DNA of 64,000 nt from Enterobacter soli ATCC BAA-2102. GTDB taxonomy: Bacteria > Pseudomonadota > Gammaproteobacteria > Enterobacterales > Enterobacteriaceae. A program made the translations under genes and the position numbers. This document shows, piece after piece, positions 43,963 to 56,559 of the stretch (its first letter is position 1; every line of letters begins with the position of its first letter). Location: NCBI RefSeq assembly GCF_001654845.1, contig NZ_LXES01000040.1:1-64000 (forward strand), in the 5' to 3' direction. The notes beneath the pieces were generated by a model that saw nothing but the letters and a program-made list of their open reading frames with translations, was not told the DNA's origin and searched no databases.

Positions 43963-46900
43963 TTACTCGACAGACTGTGGGCGGGTAGCCGGTGCAGTCG
44001 CCTGGTGCGTTGCACTGTGACCACCGGCAGAGCCTTTGCCGTCGAAGTTAAAGTTCGGACGAACCCAGTCGCTCTGGCGAGGTGCTTCTGGCACGTACTC
44101 TGGCGCTGGCGCACGCGTCATTGGCGCAGTGGCAACGTGAGCACGGGCAGCCGCTTCGACAACCGGTTCAGGCTTCACTTCTGGCGCGATGGCTTCGGCA
44201 ACAACAGGTGCCGGTTCAGCGTTAACCTCTACGGCAACGGGGGCTTCGGTCACCACGTCTTCAGCGACCGCTTCAACGATCTCTTCAACCGGTGCGGCAG
44301 GTTCAACTTCTTCTGCTACCTGCTCAGCAACCACAGTGTCTTCTTCCGCGATGATGTGTACAGCGTCAGCAACTGGCGCAGCAATCACTTCTGGATGGGT
44401 TGTTTCCACGGCAACGGCATGAGGAGCACTCTCAACAGCCTGAGGCTCAACAATGGTCGCGGCTTCTGTTACCACTTCCTTTACGGCTTCAACTGGAGCA
44501 ACGATCTCTTCAGCCACAACCGCTTCTTCAACCAGTTGCTCTGGACGTGCAACCGGATAGCGGATCCAGACTTTACCAGAGGCCATTTCCGGGGAAGCAC
44601 AGGCTACGGCTAACGGCATTGGCGACTGGCCTGGGTAACGTTCATCACGGTAACGACGACGACGCTGGCCGCTTACGCGCAGGTGACGCGGAGAACGACG
44701 GGAGCGACGTGGCATCCCTGCGTTATCACGGCCTTCACTGTTTTCATCCTGCTCTGCGCTGTTGTCGACCACGGCTGGCAGGTCTACTTTAGCCAGTTGG
44801 GTGTTCGGCGCGATTTCAGCAACGGTTTCAGTCGCGACAATTGCGGTCTCTTCCGTTTGCTCTGACGCGAAACGAACTTTCTGAGCCAGCTGACGCTGTT
44901 TACGGCGCGGCATAACCTGAGTACGTTCTTCCTGCTCGGTCTCCTGCTGTTCAACAGGGGCTTCGCGGTTCAGGTTTTTAACTTCCTGCTGAGCCTGGCG
45001 CTTGTCGTCGTTACGGCGACGATTACGCTCACGGCGAGGCTGTTGCTCGTCGCGTTGTTTGCTCTTCTCAGACTCATCGCCCGCCTGCTGGCGAATTTCG
45101 CGATCTTCAACGTTTTGCTGTTGTTTCTCACGACGGTTGCGGCGGTTGTCTTCGCGTTGCTCACGACCTTCGTTGTTGTCGGAACGGTTATCACGGCGCT
45201 CGTTACGATCGCTACGATCGTTACGGTCATTGCGATCGCGACGGTTGTTCTGACGCTTACGACGATCCTGCTGACGCTCTGGCTTCGCTTCTTTCGGTGC
45301 TTCCTGCGGCTGTTCTGGCTGTGCTTCTTCGCCTGCGAACATCTTTTTCAGTGCGCCGAAGAAACGACCCAGAAGACCTGGCTGAGCAGGCTGTGCTTTC
45401 GCCGCTTCAGGTGCAGGTTTCTGAACCGCAGGTTTCGCAGCTGGTTTTTCCAGTGCGGCTTCCGGTGGTGCTTCCGGCATGATGAAGGTCGCTAATGCAG
45501 GCTGCTCAGGCAGTTTACGCTCGGCAGGCTCTTCATCAGATGGCAGGGCCATCTCTTCTTCATGCAGCTTAGGCAGCAGGTAGCTCAGGGTCGAGGTTTC
45601 TTCGCCTTTGCGGACGCGCAGCACGTGGTAGTGCGGGGTCTGCATCTGGTCGTTTGGCACGATGATGCAGCGTACGCCGCCCTGACGCGCCTCAATTGCA
45701 CTGACTGCGGCACGTTTTTCGTTCAGCAGGTAAGAGGCAATCGGCACCGGAACAATGGCGTGGACTTCTTTGGTGTTCTCTTTCAGCGCTTCTTCTTCAA
45801 TCAGGCGCAGAATCGACAGGGACAGTGATTCGTTGTCACGAACGGTACCTGTACCAGAACAGCGTGGGCAGACGTGATGGCTGGACTCACCCAGTGATGG
45901 GCTCAGACGCTGACGTGACATCTCCAGCAGGCCAAAACGAGAGATATGGCTAATCTGGATACGCGCACGGTCCTGACGTACCGCTTCACGCAGACGGTTT
46001 TCAACCGCGCGCTGGTGGCGTACAGGGGTCATGTCGATGAAGTCGATAACAATCAGGCCACCCAGGTCGCGCAGGCGCAACTGGCGGGCGATTTCATCGG
46101 CTGCTTCAAGGTTGGTGTTGAAGGCCGTTTCTTCGATATCGCCACCGCGCGTTGCACGTGCGGAGTTGATGTCGATTGCGGTCAGCGCTTCAGTGGTATC
46201 GATAACGATAGAACCACCGGATGGCAGGCGCACTTCACGCTGGAAGGCGGACTCGATCTGGGATTCAATCTGATAATGGCTGAACAGCGGGATTTCACCG
46301 GTGTACAGTTTGATTTTGCTGGTGAAATCCGGACGACCCAGTGCAGCGATGTGCTGGCGAGCCAGCTCAAGCACTTTCGGGTTATCAATCAGAATTTCGC
46401 CAATGTCCTGACGCAGATAGTCACGGAAAGCACGCACGATAACGTTACTTTCCTGGTGGATCAGGAATGGAGCAGGGCGGCTTTCAGCTGCTTTCTGGAT
46501 AGCTTCCCAGTGCTTCAGGCGGAAGCTTAAGTCCCACTGCAAGGCCTCGGCAGATTTGCCTACGCCTGCGGTACGAACGATAAGTCCCATGCCATCCGGC
46601 AGCTCAAGGCTTGCCAGCGCTTCTTTCAGCTCGGTACGGTCGTCACCTTCGATACGGCGAGAGATACCACCCGCACGCGGGTTGTTTGGCATCAGTACCA
46701 GATAGCTTCCTGCCAGGCTGATAAAGGTGGTCAGCGCAGCGCCTTTATTGCCGCGTTCTTCTTTATCAATCTGAACAATAACTTCCTGTCCTTCGCGCAG
46801 CACATCTTTGATGTTCGGGCGACCGTGGGAGTTATAGTTGGCAGGGAAGTATTCGCGAGCAATTTCTTTAAGAGGAAGGAAACCGTGACGCTCAGCGCCG

Positions 46901-47079
46901 TAATCGACGAATGCAGCTTCAAGGCTTGGTTCAATGCGGGTGATTTTGCCTTTGTAAATGTTCGCTTTTTTCTGTTCGTGTCCAGGACTTTCGATATCCA
47001 GATCGTACAGGCGCTGCCCATCCACAAGGGCGACACGCAACTCTTCTTGCTGAGTTGCGTTGATTAACATTCTTTTCAT
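43963..47079 (-). CDS. rne: Ribonuclease E
   Basis: Essential endoribonuclease and scaffold of the RNA degradosome, 1038 residues (E. coli 1061). The N-terminal catalytic half has an S1 domain (about 35-125), the metal-binding aspartates in TAIDINS and VIDFIDM, and the zinc-link CPRCSGTG. The C-terminal half is low-complexity: Arg-rich RNA-binding segments ([17 protein letters not shown]), a conserved helicase/enolase-proximal patch ([16 protein letters not shown]), a long Ala/Val/Glu/Pro region, and the PNPase-binding C-terminus ([20 protein letters not shown]). Confidence 0.97.
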   Translation of the reverse strand: MKRMLINATQQEELRVALVDGQRLYDLDIESPGHEQKKANIYKGKITRIEPSLEAAFVDYGAERHGFLPLKEIAREYFPANYNSHGRPNIKDVLREGQEVIVQIDKEERGNKGAALTTFISLAGSYLVLMPNNPRAGGISRRIEGDDRTELKEALASLELPDGMGLIVRTAGVGKSAEALQWDLSFRLKHWEAIQKAAESRPAPFLIHQESNVIVRAFRDYLRQDIGEILIDNPKVLELARQHIAALGRPDFTSKIKLYTGEIPLFSHYQIESQIESAFQREVRLPSGGSIVIDTTEALTAIDINSARATRGGDIEETAFNTNLEAADEIARQLRLRDLGGLIVIDFIDMTPVRHQRAVENRLREAVRQDRARIQISHISRFGLLEMSRQRLSPSLGESSHHVCPRCSGTGTVRDNESLSLSILRLIEEEALKENTKEVHAIVPVPIASYLLNEKRAAVSAIEARQGGVRCIIVPNDQMQTPHYHVLRVRKGEETSTLSYLLPKLHEEEMALPSDEEPAERKLPEQPALATFIMPEAPPEAALEKPAAKPAVQKPAPEAAKAQPAQPGLLGRFFGALKKMFAGEEAQPEQPQEAPKEAKPERQQDRRKRQNNRRDRNDRNDRSDRNERRDNRSDNNEGREQREDNRRNRREKQQQNVEDREIRQQAGDESEKSKQRDEQQPRRERNRRRNDDKRQAQQEVKNLNREAPVEQQETEQEERTQVMPRRKQRQLAQKVRFASEQTEETAIVATETVAEIAPNTQLAKVDLPAVVDNSAEQDENSEGRDNAGMPRRSRRSPRHLRVSGQRRRRYRDERYPGQSPMPLAVACASPEMASGKVWIRYPVARPEQLVEEAVVAEEIVAPVEAVKEVVTEAATIVEPQAVESAPHAVAVETTHPEVIAAPVADAVHIIAEEDTVVAEQVAEEVEPAAPVEEIVEAVAEDVVTEAPVAVEVNAEPAPVVAEAIAPEVKPEPVVEAAARAHVATAPMTRAPAPEYVPEAPRQSDWVRPNFNFDGKGSAGGHSATHQATAPATRPQSVE

Positions 47080-47440
47080 CGTAACTTACTCATTATTCTT
47101 ACATTGACGACAAAGCTGCGGGCAAGGTGACGCTTTCCGGGGTATGAACCGATGGCCTCGTGTCTATTCACGTCGCCAACCTCACGGTTGTCGCTCGCTT
47201 AAGAGGCGCAGAGTGTCGGTTGCCTGTGTTTCATACGGAAACACAGCGCAATTATCAGGGGAATTGCCTGGGTAAAACTCTCCAGAGAACAATCCTTATA
47301 CCGGGAAGTACTGCAACCCGCAGCCCGCTAACTGCCTGAAAGATCAATACGTCTTACGCCATTGCTGCGTGGATGATCGGTCAGACAAAATTGGTCATTC
47401 CGTCAGTATCCTTACTTAACCAGGATTTAACACGGAAAAC
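47080..47440 (-). promoter_or_regulatory. Autoregulatory rne 5' untranslated region
   Basis: On the minus strand this segment closely matches the roughly 361-nt E. coli rne leader as I recall it. Conserved blocks include GCAGTTAGCGGGCTGCGGGT, CGACACTCTGCGCCTCTTAA and ACACGAGGCCATCGGTTCA, and the segment ends just before GTTACGATG. It includes a hairpin at 47224-47246 (CTGTGTTT/AAACACAG). In E. coli RNase E binds this leader to degrade its own mRNA. 47441-47650 is the remaining rne/rluC promoter DNA without a visible gene. Confidence 0.82.
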
Positions 47441-47650
47441 GGCTTCATTATTCCACTGCTCGCCGGGTTATAGCAAGATGACTTTTACCAATTATCACCC
47501 GGTTACTCACAGTTTCTCCACTTCAGCGAAGCGATTGGTCTAATATCCACCAAAACGATTGCGCACGAAGAAAGCGTGCCGGATAAAAGTAAATATAAGC
47601 ATAGAAAAATGAGTGGCGCTAATGCGTGACGATATTTAGAATCGCCAACC

Positions 47651-48598
47651 ATGAAAACAGAGACTCCAGCCGTAAAAATGGTTGCCATCACCGATGATGA
47701 AGCGGGGCAACGTATCGATAACTTTTTGCGTACCCAACTGAAAGGCGTACCAAAGAGTATGATTTATCGCATCTTGCGTAAGGGCGAGGTGCGGGTGAAC
47801 AAAAAACGCGTGAAACCTGAATATAAACTCGAAGCGGGCGATGAAGTCCGTATTCCACCGGTACGTGTAGCCGAGCGTGAAGAAGAGGCGGTTTCACCAA
47901 AATTGCAGAAAGTCGCGGCCCTTAGCGATGTGATTTTATATGAAGACGATCACATCCTGGTGCTGAACAAGCCATCGGGTACGGCGGTACACGGCGGCAG
48001 TGGTCTGAGTTTTGGCGTAATTGAAGGCCTACGCGCCCTGCGACCGGAAGCGCGTTTCCTTGAGCTGGTGCATCGCCTCGACCGTGATACCTCTGGCGTG
48101 TTGCTGGTAGCGAAAAAGCGCTCTGCGTTACGTTCCCTGCACGAGCAGTTGCGTGATAAAGGAATGCAGAAGGATTACCTGGCGCTGGTGCGTGGTCAGT
48201 GGCAGTCCCATATGAAAGTGGTTCAGGCACCGTTGCTGAAAAATATCCTGCAAAGCGGCGAACGCATTGTTCGCGTTAACCAGGAGGGCAAACCGTCTGA
48301 GACGCGTTTTAAAGTCGAAGAGCGTTTTGAGTTTGCCACGCTGGTGCGCTGTAGCCCGGTGACGGGCCGTACGCACCAGATCCGCGTGCATACGCAATAT
48401 GCCGGGCATCCTATCGCGTTTGACGACCGTTACGGCGACAGGGAGTTCGACAAACAGCTGGCAGGCACCGGGTTATCGCGCCTGTTCCTTCATGCCGCTG
48501 CGCTGAAATTTACCCATCCGGGGACGGGTGAGGTGATGCGTGTTGAAGCGCCGCTGGACGAACAGCTGAAACGCTGCCTGAAAGTTTTGCGCGGCTAA
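47651..48598 (+). CDS. rluC: 23S rRNA pseudouridine synthase RluC
   Basis: Makes pseudouridine at positions 955, 2504 and 2580 of 23S rRNA. 315 residues (E. coli 319). An N-terminal S4 domain (QRIDNFLRTQLKGVPKSMIYRILRKGEVRVN) is followed by the RluA-type catalytic domain with the active aspartate in HRLDRDTSG. It diverges from rne. Confidence 0.96.
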   Translation: MKTETPAVKMVAITDDEAGQRIDNFLRTQLKGVPKSMIYRILRKGEVRVNKKRVKPEYKLEAGDEVRIPPVRVAEREEEAVSPKLQKVAALSDVILYEDDHILVLNKPSGTAVHGGSGLSFGVIEGLRALRPEARFLELVHRLDRDTSGVLLVAKKRSALRSLHEQLRDKGMQKDYLALVRGQWQSHMKVVQAPLLKNILQSGERIVRVNQEGKPSETRFKVEERFEFATLVRCSPVTGRTHQIRVHTQYAGHPIAFDDRYGDREFDKQLAGTGLSRLFLHAAALKFTHPGTGEVMRVEAPLDEQLKRCLKVLRG

Positions 48599-48607
48599 GG
48601 TAAAAGT

Positions 48608-48634
48608 AAAACGGCAACGAAGTTGTCGTTTTTA
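48608..48634 (+). terminator. Terminator of rluC
   Basis: Stem AAACGGCAAC/GTTGTCGTTT around GAA, then Ts. Confidence 0.82.
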
Positions 48635-48640
48635 ATGTTT

Positions 48641-48684
48641 GCACCCTCTCCCTGTGGGAGAGGGCCGGGGTGAGGGCATCAGGC
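48641..48684. repeat. Dispersed enterobacterial palindromic repeat
   Basis: CCCTCTCCC-TGT-GGGAGAGGG (48644-48664) followed by CCGGGGTGAGGGCATCAGGC. This unit is familiar as a frequent intergenic repeat in Enterobacter and Klebsiella genomes. Only one copy was seen in this window. Confidence 0.7.
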
Positions 48685-48697
48685 AGCGAAGGTTAAA

Positions 48698-49282
48698 TCA
48701 CGCACTCAGCGGATTTAACGCCTCACGCCGCAACATCTGGCAAAGCGCAATCAACGGCAAACCGACCAGCGTGTTAGGGTCGCGGCCTTCCAGTCTTTCG
48801 AACAACGCAATTCCCAACCCTTCACTTTTAAAACTGCCTGCACAGTTCAGCGGCCGTTCTTTACGTACGTAATCCACAATCTCTTGCTCGCTGAGATGGC
48901 GGAAGTGCACATCGAAAGGCTCGCATTCGGTTTGCAGATGGCCAGAGGCCGAGTTATACAGCGCCAGGCCCGTATAAAAGGTAACGATATTGCCGCGTGC
49001 GCTCATCAACTGCTGGATGGCATTCTCTTCGGTATGCGGTTTTCCGGTGATGACACCATCAAGTACGCAAACCTGATCGGAGCCTATAATCAAATGGGCA
49101 GGGTAACGAGCAGCCAGAGACTGGGCTTTCTCCTGCGCCAGACGTGTGACCAGATGCCGTGGTGACTCACCTGATTGTGGGGTTTCGTCAACGGCCGGTG
49201 CGGCACATTCGAACGGGATACCGAGTTTTTCCAGCAACATTCGACGGTAGGGTGAAGTGGACGCGAGAACGAGATTTGGCAT
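48698..49282 (-). CDS. yceF: 7-methyl-GTP pyrophosphatase YceF (Maf family)
   Basis: House-cleaning nucleotide pyrophosphatase that hydrolyses m7GTP. 194 residues as in E. coli. The Maf motif [15 protein letters not shown] (residues 5-19), PAVDET and IIGSDQV with the catalytic Asp are all present. It diverges from yceD. Confidence 0.95.
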   Translation of the reverse strand: MPNLVLASTSPYRRMLLEKLGIPFECAAPAVDETPQSGESPRHLVTRLAQEKAQSLAARYPAHLIIGSDQVCVLDGVITGKPHTEENAIQQLMSARGNIVTFYTGLALYNSASGHLQTECEPFDVHFRHLSEQEIVDYVRKERPLNCAGSFKSEGLGIALFERLEGRDPNTLVGLPLIALCQMLRREALNPLSA

Positions 49283-49410
49283 ATTTTTATCACCAGATAT
49301 AGCGTATCGATGCCAGCCATTTTAAACTACAGGCCGCAATGTGTGCGAATAATTGGCAAAAGGCAGCCCTGGTTGCCTTTTTCTTTGACTATATGACGTT
49401 ACAAAGTTAA

Positions 49411-49944
<534 letters not shown>

Positions 49945-49948
49945 TTGA

Positions 49949-50134
<186 letters not shown>

Positions 50135-50166
50135 TTACGCGCAAGCGTGATGAAGCTTAGTGAGGA

Positions 50167-50188
50167 TTTCCCCAGGCAACTGGGGAAA
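50167..50188 (+). promoter_or_regulatory. GNRA-capped hairpin before plsX
   Basis: Perfect 9-bp stem TTTCCCCAG/CTGGGGAAA closed by the tetraloop GCAA, 26 bases upstream of the plsX TTG start, without a following T run. It could be an mRNA stability or translation-control element. Confidence 0.6.
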
Positions 50189-50213
50189 CACCAAACCAGG
50201 CAGTGACGACACC

Positions 50214-51248
50214 TTGACACGTCTAACCCTGGCGTTAGATGTCATGGGGGGCGATTTTGGCCCTTCTGTGACAGTGCCTGCAGCATTGCAGGCACTGAAT
50301 TCTAATTCGCAACTCACACTTCTTTTAGTCGGTAATCCCGACACAATCACGCCATTACTTGCAAAAGCTGACTTCGAACAACGTTCGCGTCTGCAGATTA
50401 TTCCTGCGCAGTCAGTTATTGCCAGTGATGCCCGGCCATCGCAGGCTATTCGCAATAGCCGTGGCAGCTCTATGCGAATGGCGCTGGAGCTGGTAAAAGA
50501 AGGGCGAGCTCAGGCTTGCGTCAGTGCCGGGAATACCGGTGCGCTGATGGGGCTGTCGAAATTATTGCTCAAGCCGATAGAGGGCATTGAGCGTCCGGCG
50601 CTGGTGACGGTGTTACCGCATCAGCAAAAGGGCAAAACGGTGGTGCTGGATCTGGGCGCTAACGTTGATTGTGATAGTACAATGCTGGCTCAGTTTGCCG
50701 TCATGGGATCGGTGCTGGCAGAAGAAGTTGTCGGGATCAACAATCCCCGTGTTGCGTTACTGAATATTGGTGAAGAAGAGACAAAAGGTCTGGATAACAT
50801 TCGCGAAGCCGCGGAATTGTTAAAACAGGTGCCTTCTATCAACTATATTGGTTATCTCGAAGCCAATGAGTTGCTCACCGGCAAAACCGATGTGCTGGTG
50901 TGCGATGGGTTCACCGGTAACGTAACGTTAAAAACCATGGAAGGGGTCGTTCGAATGTTCCTTTCGCTGCTCAAATCGCAGGGCGAAGGAAAAAAAAGGT
51001 CCTGGTGGCTGATTTTATTGAAGCGTTGGTTACAAAAAAGCCTGACGCGGCGATTCAGTCACCTCAACCCCGACCAGTATAATGGCGCCTGTCTGTTAGG
51101 ATTGCGCGGTATTGTGATTAAGAGTCACGGTGCGGCCAATCAGCGAGCTTTTTCCGTCGCGATTGAACAGGCAGTGCAGGCGGTGCAGCGACAAGTCCCA
51201 CAGCGGATTGCCGCTCGCCTGGAATCTGTATTAGCTAAAAGTGACTGA
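50214..51248 (+). CDS. plsX: Phosphate acyltransferase PlsX
   Basis: Peripheral membrane enzyme that converts acyl-ACP to acyl-phosphate for phospholipid synthesis. The TTG start at 50214 reproduces the E. coli N-terminus [19 protein letters not shown]; an in-frame ATG at 50160 would overlap the upstream hairpin. This gives 344 residues against 356 in E. coli: the C-terminus stops at [11 protein letters not shown] and lacks the last segment. Core motifs ([18 protein letters not shown]) are intact. Confidence 0.94.
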   Translation: MTRLTLALDVMGGDFGPSVTVPAALQALNSNSQLTLLLVGNPDTITPLLAKADFEQRSRLQIIPAQSVIASDARPSQAIRNSRGSSMRMALELVKEGRAQACVSAGNTGALMGLSKLLLKPIEGIERPALVTVLPHQQKGKTVVLDLGANVDCDSTMLAQFAVMGSVLAEEVVGINNPRVALLNIGEEETKGLDNIREAAELLKQVPSINYIGYLEANELLTGKTDVLVCDGFTGNVTLKTMEGVVRMFLSLLKSQGEGKKRSWWLILLKRWLQKSLTRRFSHLNPDQYNGACLLGLRGIVIKSHGAANQRAFSVAIEQAVQAVQRQVPQRIAARLESVLAKSD

Positions 51249-51254
51249 GCGTAC

Positions 51255-52208
51255 ATGTATACGAAGATTATAGGTACCGGCAGCTACCTGCCAAAACAAG
51301 TGCGAACCAACGCCGATCTGGAAAAAATGGTAGATACGTCTGACGAGTGGATTGTCACGCGCACAGGTATCCGTGAACGTCGTATTGCCGCGCCAGACGA
51401 AACCGTTGCCACTATGGGCTATGAAGCTGCACAACGTGCGCTTGAAATGGCTGGCATTGATAAAGAACAGATTGGTTTGATCGTGGTAGCAACGACGTCC
51501 GCGACGCACGCCTTCCCAAGTGCCGCATGTCAGATTCAAAACATGCTGGGCATTAAAGGTTGCCCGGCGTTTGATGTTGCCGCAGCCTGTGCAGGTTTTA
51601 CCTATGCACTGAGCATAGCCGATCAATATGTTAAATCCGGTGCTGTGAAGCACGCGCTGGTTATCGGTGCTGACGTGCTGGCACGTACCTGCAACCCGGA
51701 AGATCGCGGGACCATTATTATTTTTGGCGATGGTGCGGGCGCAGTACTGCTTGGGCAGTCCGAAGAACCGGGTATCATCTCCACACATTTACATGCTGAC
51801 GGTAGCTACGGCGAGCTGTTAACCCTGCCTAACGCGGATCGCGTTAACCCGGACAACTCCATCTACCTGACCATGGCGGGTAATGAAGTGTTCAAAGTGG
51901 CAGTGACTGAACTGGCTCACATTGTCGATGAAACGCTGGAAGCGAACAATCTTGAACGCTCCGCGCTCGACTGGCTGGTTCCGCATCAGGCGAACCTGCG
52001 CATTATCAGTGCAACAGCGAAAAAGCTGGGCATGTCGATGGATAACGTTGTCGTGACCCTGGATCGTCACGGCAACACCTCTGCGGCGTCGGTACCTTGC
52101 GCATTTGATGAAGCGGTACGCGATGGACGAATCAAACGGGGCCAGCTGGTCTTGCTTGAAGCCTTTGGTGGCGGGTTCACCTGGGGTTCCGCGCTGGTTC
52201 GTTTCTAG
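51255..52208 (+). CDS. fabH: 3-oxoacyl-ACP synthase III
   Basis: Starts fatty acid synthesis by condensing acetyl-CoA with malonyl-ACP. 317 residues as in E. coli. The catalytic triad is in register at Cys112 (AAACAGF), His244 (VPHQAN) and Asn274 (RHGNTSA). It is six bases downstream of plsX. Confidence 0.97.
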   Translation: MYTKIIGTGSYLPKQVRTNADLEKMVDTSDEWIVTRTGIRERRIAAPDETVATMGYEAAQRALEMAGIDKEQIGLIVVATTSATHAFPSAACQIQNMLGIKGCPAFDVAAACAGFTYALSIADQYVKSGAVKHALVIGADVLARTCNPEDRGTIIIFGDGAGAVLLGQSEEPGIISTHLHADGSYGELLTLPNADRVNPDNSIYLTMAGNEVFKVAVTELAHIVDETLEANNLERSALDWLVPHQANLRIISATAKKLGMSMDNVVVTLDRHGNTSAASVPCAFDEAVRDGRIKRGQLVLLEAFGGGFTWGSALVRF

Positions 52209-52224
52209 TATAAGGATTAAAAAG

Positions 52225-53154
52225 ATGACGCAATTTGCTTTTGTGTTCCCGGGACAGGGTTCTCAAACCGTTGGGATGTTGTCTGAAATGGCAGCAAACT
52301 ATCCGGTAATCGAAGAGACTTTCCGTGAAGCTTCTGATGCACTGGGTTATGATCTGTGGGCGTTGACTCAGCAGGGGCCTGCTGAAGAGCTGAACAAAAC
52401 CTGGCAGACGCAGCCAGCACTGCTGACCGCGTCTGTCGCGCTGTGGCGTGTCTGGCAGCAGCAGGGCGGTAAAGCGCCAGCGCTGCTCGCAGGTCACAGC
52501 CTGGGTGAATACTCTGCGCTGGTCTGTGCAGGCGTGATCGCATTTGCTGATGCTGTACGTCTGGTTGAACTGCGCGGTAAGTTCATGCAGGAAGCTGTAC
52601 CGGAAGGCACAGGCGGTATGTCTGCGATTATCGGTCTTGATGATGCGTCTATCGCTAAAGCATGTGAAGAGTCAGCTGATGGCCAGGTTGTTTCTCCGGT
52701 CAACTTCAACTCGCCAGGCCAGGTGGTTATCGCCGGTCATAAAGAAGCGGTTGAACGTGCGGGCGCTGCCTGTAAAGCTGCGGGCGCGAAACGTGCTCTG
52801 CCACTGCCAGTTAGCGTGCCGTCTCACTGTGCGCTGATGAAGCCAGCTGCCGACAAACTGGCGGTTGAGCTGGAAAAAATTACCTTTAACGCACCGACGA
52901 TTTCCGTTGTGAACAACGTCGATGTGAAATGCGAAACGGCACCGGACGCTATCCGTAATGCGCTGGTTCGTCAGCTCTATAGCCCAGTACAGTGGACCAA
53001 AACCGTTGAGTTTATGGCGTCACAGGGCGTTGAGCATCTGTATGAAGTCGGTCCTGGTAAGGTCCTCACCGGTCTGACAAAACGTATTGTTGACACCCTG
53101 ACTGCCTCGGCGATTAACGAGCCGGAAGCGATGTCAGCGGCACTCTCGCAATAA
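52225..53154 (+). CDS. fabD: Malonyl-CoA:ACP transacylase
   Basis: Transfers malonyl groups from CoA to ACP. The ATG at 52225 gives 309 residues as in E. coli. Nucleophile Ser92 lies in GHSLGEYSA; the N-terminal FVFPGQGSQ and the later SVPSHCAL (active histidine) are conserved. Confidence 0.97.
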   Translation: MTQFAFVFPGQGSQTVGMLSEMAANYPVIEETFREASDALGYDLWALTQQGPAEELNKTWQTQPALLTASVALWRVWQQQGGKAPALLAGHSLGEYSALVCAGVIAFADAVRLVELRGKFMQEAVPEGTGGMSAIIGLDDASIAKACEESADGQVVSPVNFNSPGQVVIAGHKEAVERAGAACKAAGAKRALPLPVSVPSHCALMKPAADKLAVELEKITFNAPTISVVNNVDVKCETAPDAIRNALVRQLYSPVQWTKTVEFMASQGVEHLYEVGPGKVLTGLTKRIVDTLTASAINEPEAMSAALSQ

Positions 53155-53166
53155 AAGAGGAATACC

Positions 53167-53901
53167 ATGAGTTTTGAAGGAAAAATCGCACTGGTCACCG
53201 GCGCAAGCCGCGGTATCGGGCGCGCAATTGCTGAAACACTGGTTGCGCGTGGCGCGAAAGTGATTGGTACAGCAACCAGCGAGAATGGCGCTAAAGCCAT
53301 CAGCGAATATCTGGGTGAAAATGGTAAAGGTCTGGTACTGAATGTGACCGAACCGGCATCTATCGAATCTGTTCTGGAAAATATTCGCGCAGAGTTTGGC
53401 GAAGTGGATATTCTGGTAAATAATGCCGGGATCACTCGCGACAACCTGCTGATGCGAATGAAAGATGATGAGTGGAACGATATTATCGAAACCAACCTGT
53501 CATCTGTATTCCGTCTGTCAAAAGCGGTAATGCGCGCTATGATGAAAAAGCGTCATGGTCGTATTATCACTGTTGGTTCTGTGGTTGGTACCATGGGAAA
53601 TGCTGGTCAGGCTAACTACGCTGCGGCGAAAGCAGGCCTGATCGGTTTCAGTAAGTCGCTGGCACGTGAAGTTGCGTCCCGCGGTATTACTGTAAACGTT
53701 GTTGCTCCGGGCTTTATTGAAACGGACATGACGCGTGCGCTGACCGATGATCAGCGTGCGGGTACACTGGCAGCAGTTCCTGCGGGCCGTCTTGGCGACC
53801 CTAAAGAAATTGCCAGTGCGGTTGCATTTTTAGCCTCTGACGAAGCGGGTTACATCACTGGTGAGACCCTCCACGTCAACGGCGGGATGTACATGGTTTA
53901 A
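53167..53901 (+). CDS. fabG: 3-oxoacyl-ACP reductase
   Basis: NADPH-dependent short-chain dehydrogenase of the elongation cycle, 244 residues. The cofactor motif TGASRGIGRA (11-20) and catalytic Ser138, Tyr151 and Lys155 (NYAAAKAG) are all seen. Confidence 0.97.
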   Translation: MSFEGKIALVTGASRGIGRAIAETLVARGAKVIGTATSENGAKAISEYLGENGKGLVLNVTEPASIESVLENIRAEFGEVDILVNNAGITRDNLLMRMKDDEWNDIIETNLSSVFRLSKAVMRAMMKKRHGRIITVGSVVGTMGNAGQANYAAAKAGLIGFSKSLAREVASRGITVNVVAPGFIETDMTRALTDDQRAGTLAAVPAGRLGDPKEIASAVAFLASDEAGYITGETLHVNGGMYMV

Positions 53902-54055
53902 TCACGATCGAAAATATTTGCGTTATTAGGGCAAATGGCCTCAAAATAACGTAAAATCGTGGTAAGACCTGCCGGGATTTAGTTGCAAATTTTTCAACAT
54001 TTTATACACTACGAAAACCATCGCGAAAGCGAGTTTTGATAGGAAATTTAAGAGT

Positions 54056-54292
54056 ATGAGCACTATCGAAGAACGCGTTAAGAAAATTATCGGCGAACAG
54101 CTGGGCGTTAAGCAGGAAGAAGTTGTGAACTCCGCTTCCTTCGTTGAAGACCTGGGCGCAGATTCTCTTGACACCGTTGAGCTGGTAATGGCTCTGGAAG
54201 AAGAGTTTGATACTGAGATTCCGGACGAAGAAGCTGAGAAAATCACCACCGTTCAGGCTGCCATTGATTACATCAACGGTCACCAGGCGTAA
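54056..54292 (+). CDS. acpP: Acyl carrier protein
   Basis: Central acyl carrier of fatty acid synthesis, 78 residues. Ser37 in [10 protein letters not shown] is the 4'-phosphopantetheine site. Sequence is essentially the E. coli one. The 154-base gap after fabG probably contains a separate strong promoter. Confidence 0.98.
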   Translation: MSTIEERVKKIIGEQLGVKQEEVVNSASFVEDLGADSLDTVELVMALEEEFDTEIPDEEAEKITTVQAAIDYINGHQA

Positions 54293-54303
54293 GTGAACAT
54301 CTC

Positions 54304-54332
54304 CAGGCGGTCATTCGACCGCCTGAGTTTTA
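54304..54332 (+). terminator. Hairpin terminator after acpP
   Basis: Nine-bp stem CAGGCGGTC/GACCGCCTG around ATTC, followed by AGTTTTATC. It probably ends most acpP transcripts, with some read-through to fabF. Confidence 0.8.
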
Positions 54333-54342
54333 TCTTTTTTAG

Positions 54343-55623
<1,281 letters not shown>

Positions 55624-55642
55624 GCCTGACTGCCAGATGGCG

Positions 55643-55673
55643 ATAAAAAAGGTCCGCTTGTCGGACCTTTTTT
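55643..55673 (+). terminator. Terminator of fabF
   Basis: Stem AAAGGTCCG/CGGACCTTT followed by Ts. Confidence 0.92.
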
Positions 55674-55743
55674 ATTCGGTTTTATCCCCTTGTCCGATTT
55701 TATTCACCTTGCCAGACTGTACGACCACGCATAAGGAGCCAGC

Positions 55744-56559
55744 ATGTTTCTAATCAATGGCCTTGAGCAGGACACACTTCCTGCAAGCGACAGGGCGACT
55801 CAGTTTGGCGACGGCTGCTTTACCACGGCGCGCATTCATCAGGGCGAGATCTGTTTTCTTGCAGAGCATATCCGCCGGTTACAGGGCGCCTGTGAAAAAC
55901 TGCTTATCCCGTTCACCGCATGGGACACCCTGGCAGGCGAGATGATTCAGTTGGGGGTAGGGCACGCCAGTGGCGTGCTGAAAGTGATCATCAGCCGTGG
56001 CAGCGGTGGCCGGGGCTACAGCGGCGCGAGCTGCCAGCATCCGACACGGATCCTCAGCGTTTCAACTTATCCTGCACATTATGCCCGCTGGCGTCAGGAT
56101 GGCATCACGCTTCAATTAAGCCCGGTACGTCTTGGGCGAAACCCTGCGCTTGCCGGAATAAAACACCTGAATCGTCTTGAGCAGGTCCTGATCCGTGCTC
56201 ATCTTGAGCACTCAGACGCCGACGAGGCGCTGGTCCTTGACAGCGAAGGGTTCATTACTGAATGCTGTGCGGCTAATTTATTTTGGCGGCGGGGCAGTGA
56301 TGTCTTCACGCCGAAGCTTGATCAGGCTGGCGTAAATGGCATTATGCGCCAGTTTTGTATGCAGCAGCTGGCACACTCTGGTTTTCGCGTTGTCGAAGTT
56401 AACGCAACTGAGGATGCGCTGTTAGCAGCAGATGAAGTCGTTGTCTGTAATGCACTGATGCCAGTTGTACCTGTTCGCGCCTGCGGCCAGCAATGCTGGG
56501 CATCGCGCGAGCTGTATCATTATTTAGCCCCGTTATGTGAGCAAACCAGAACGTCATGA
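55744..56559 (+). CDS. pabC: Aminodeoxychorismate lyase
   Basis: PLP enzyme that releases p-aminobenzoate from 4-amino-4-deoxychorismate in folate synthesis. 271 residues (E. coli 269). The PLP lysine Lys140 lies in [22 protein letters not shown] and [11 protein letters not shown] are conserved. The stop overlaps the mltG start by four bases. Confidence 0.95.
   Translation: MFLINGLEQDTLPASDRATQFGDGCFTTARIHQGEICFLAEHIRRLQGACEKLLIPFTAWDTLAGEMIQLGVGHASGVLKVIISRGSGGRGYSGASCQHPTRILSVSTYPAHYARWRQDGITLQLSPVRLGRNPALAGIKHLNRLEQVLIRAHLEHSDADEALVLDSEGFITECCAANLFWRRGSDVFTPKLDQAGVNGIMRQFCMQQLAHSGFRVVEVNATEDALLAADEVVVCNALMPVVPVRACGQQCWASRELYHYLAPLCEQTRTS

Noticed and set aside
44005..44613. 202-residue open frame antisense to rne
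   Set aside because: It lies opposite the Ala/Val/Glu-rich coding region of rne, has no ribosome site and a biased composition (Asn, Phe, Arg) explained by the complementary strand.
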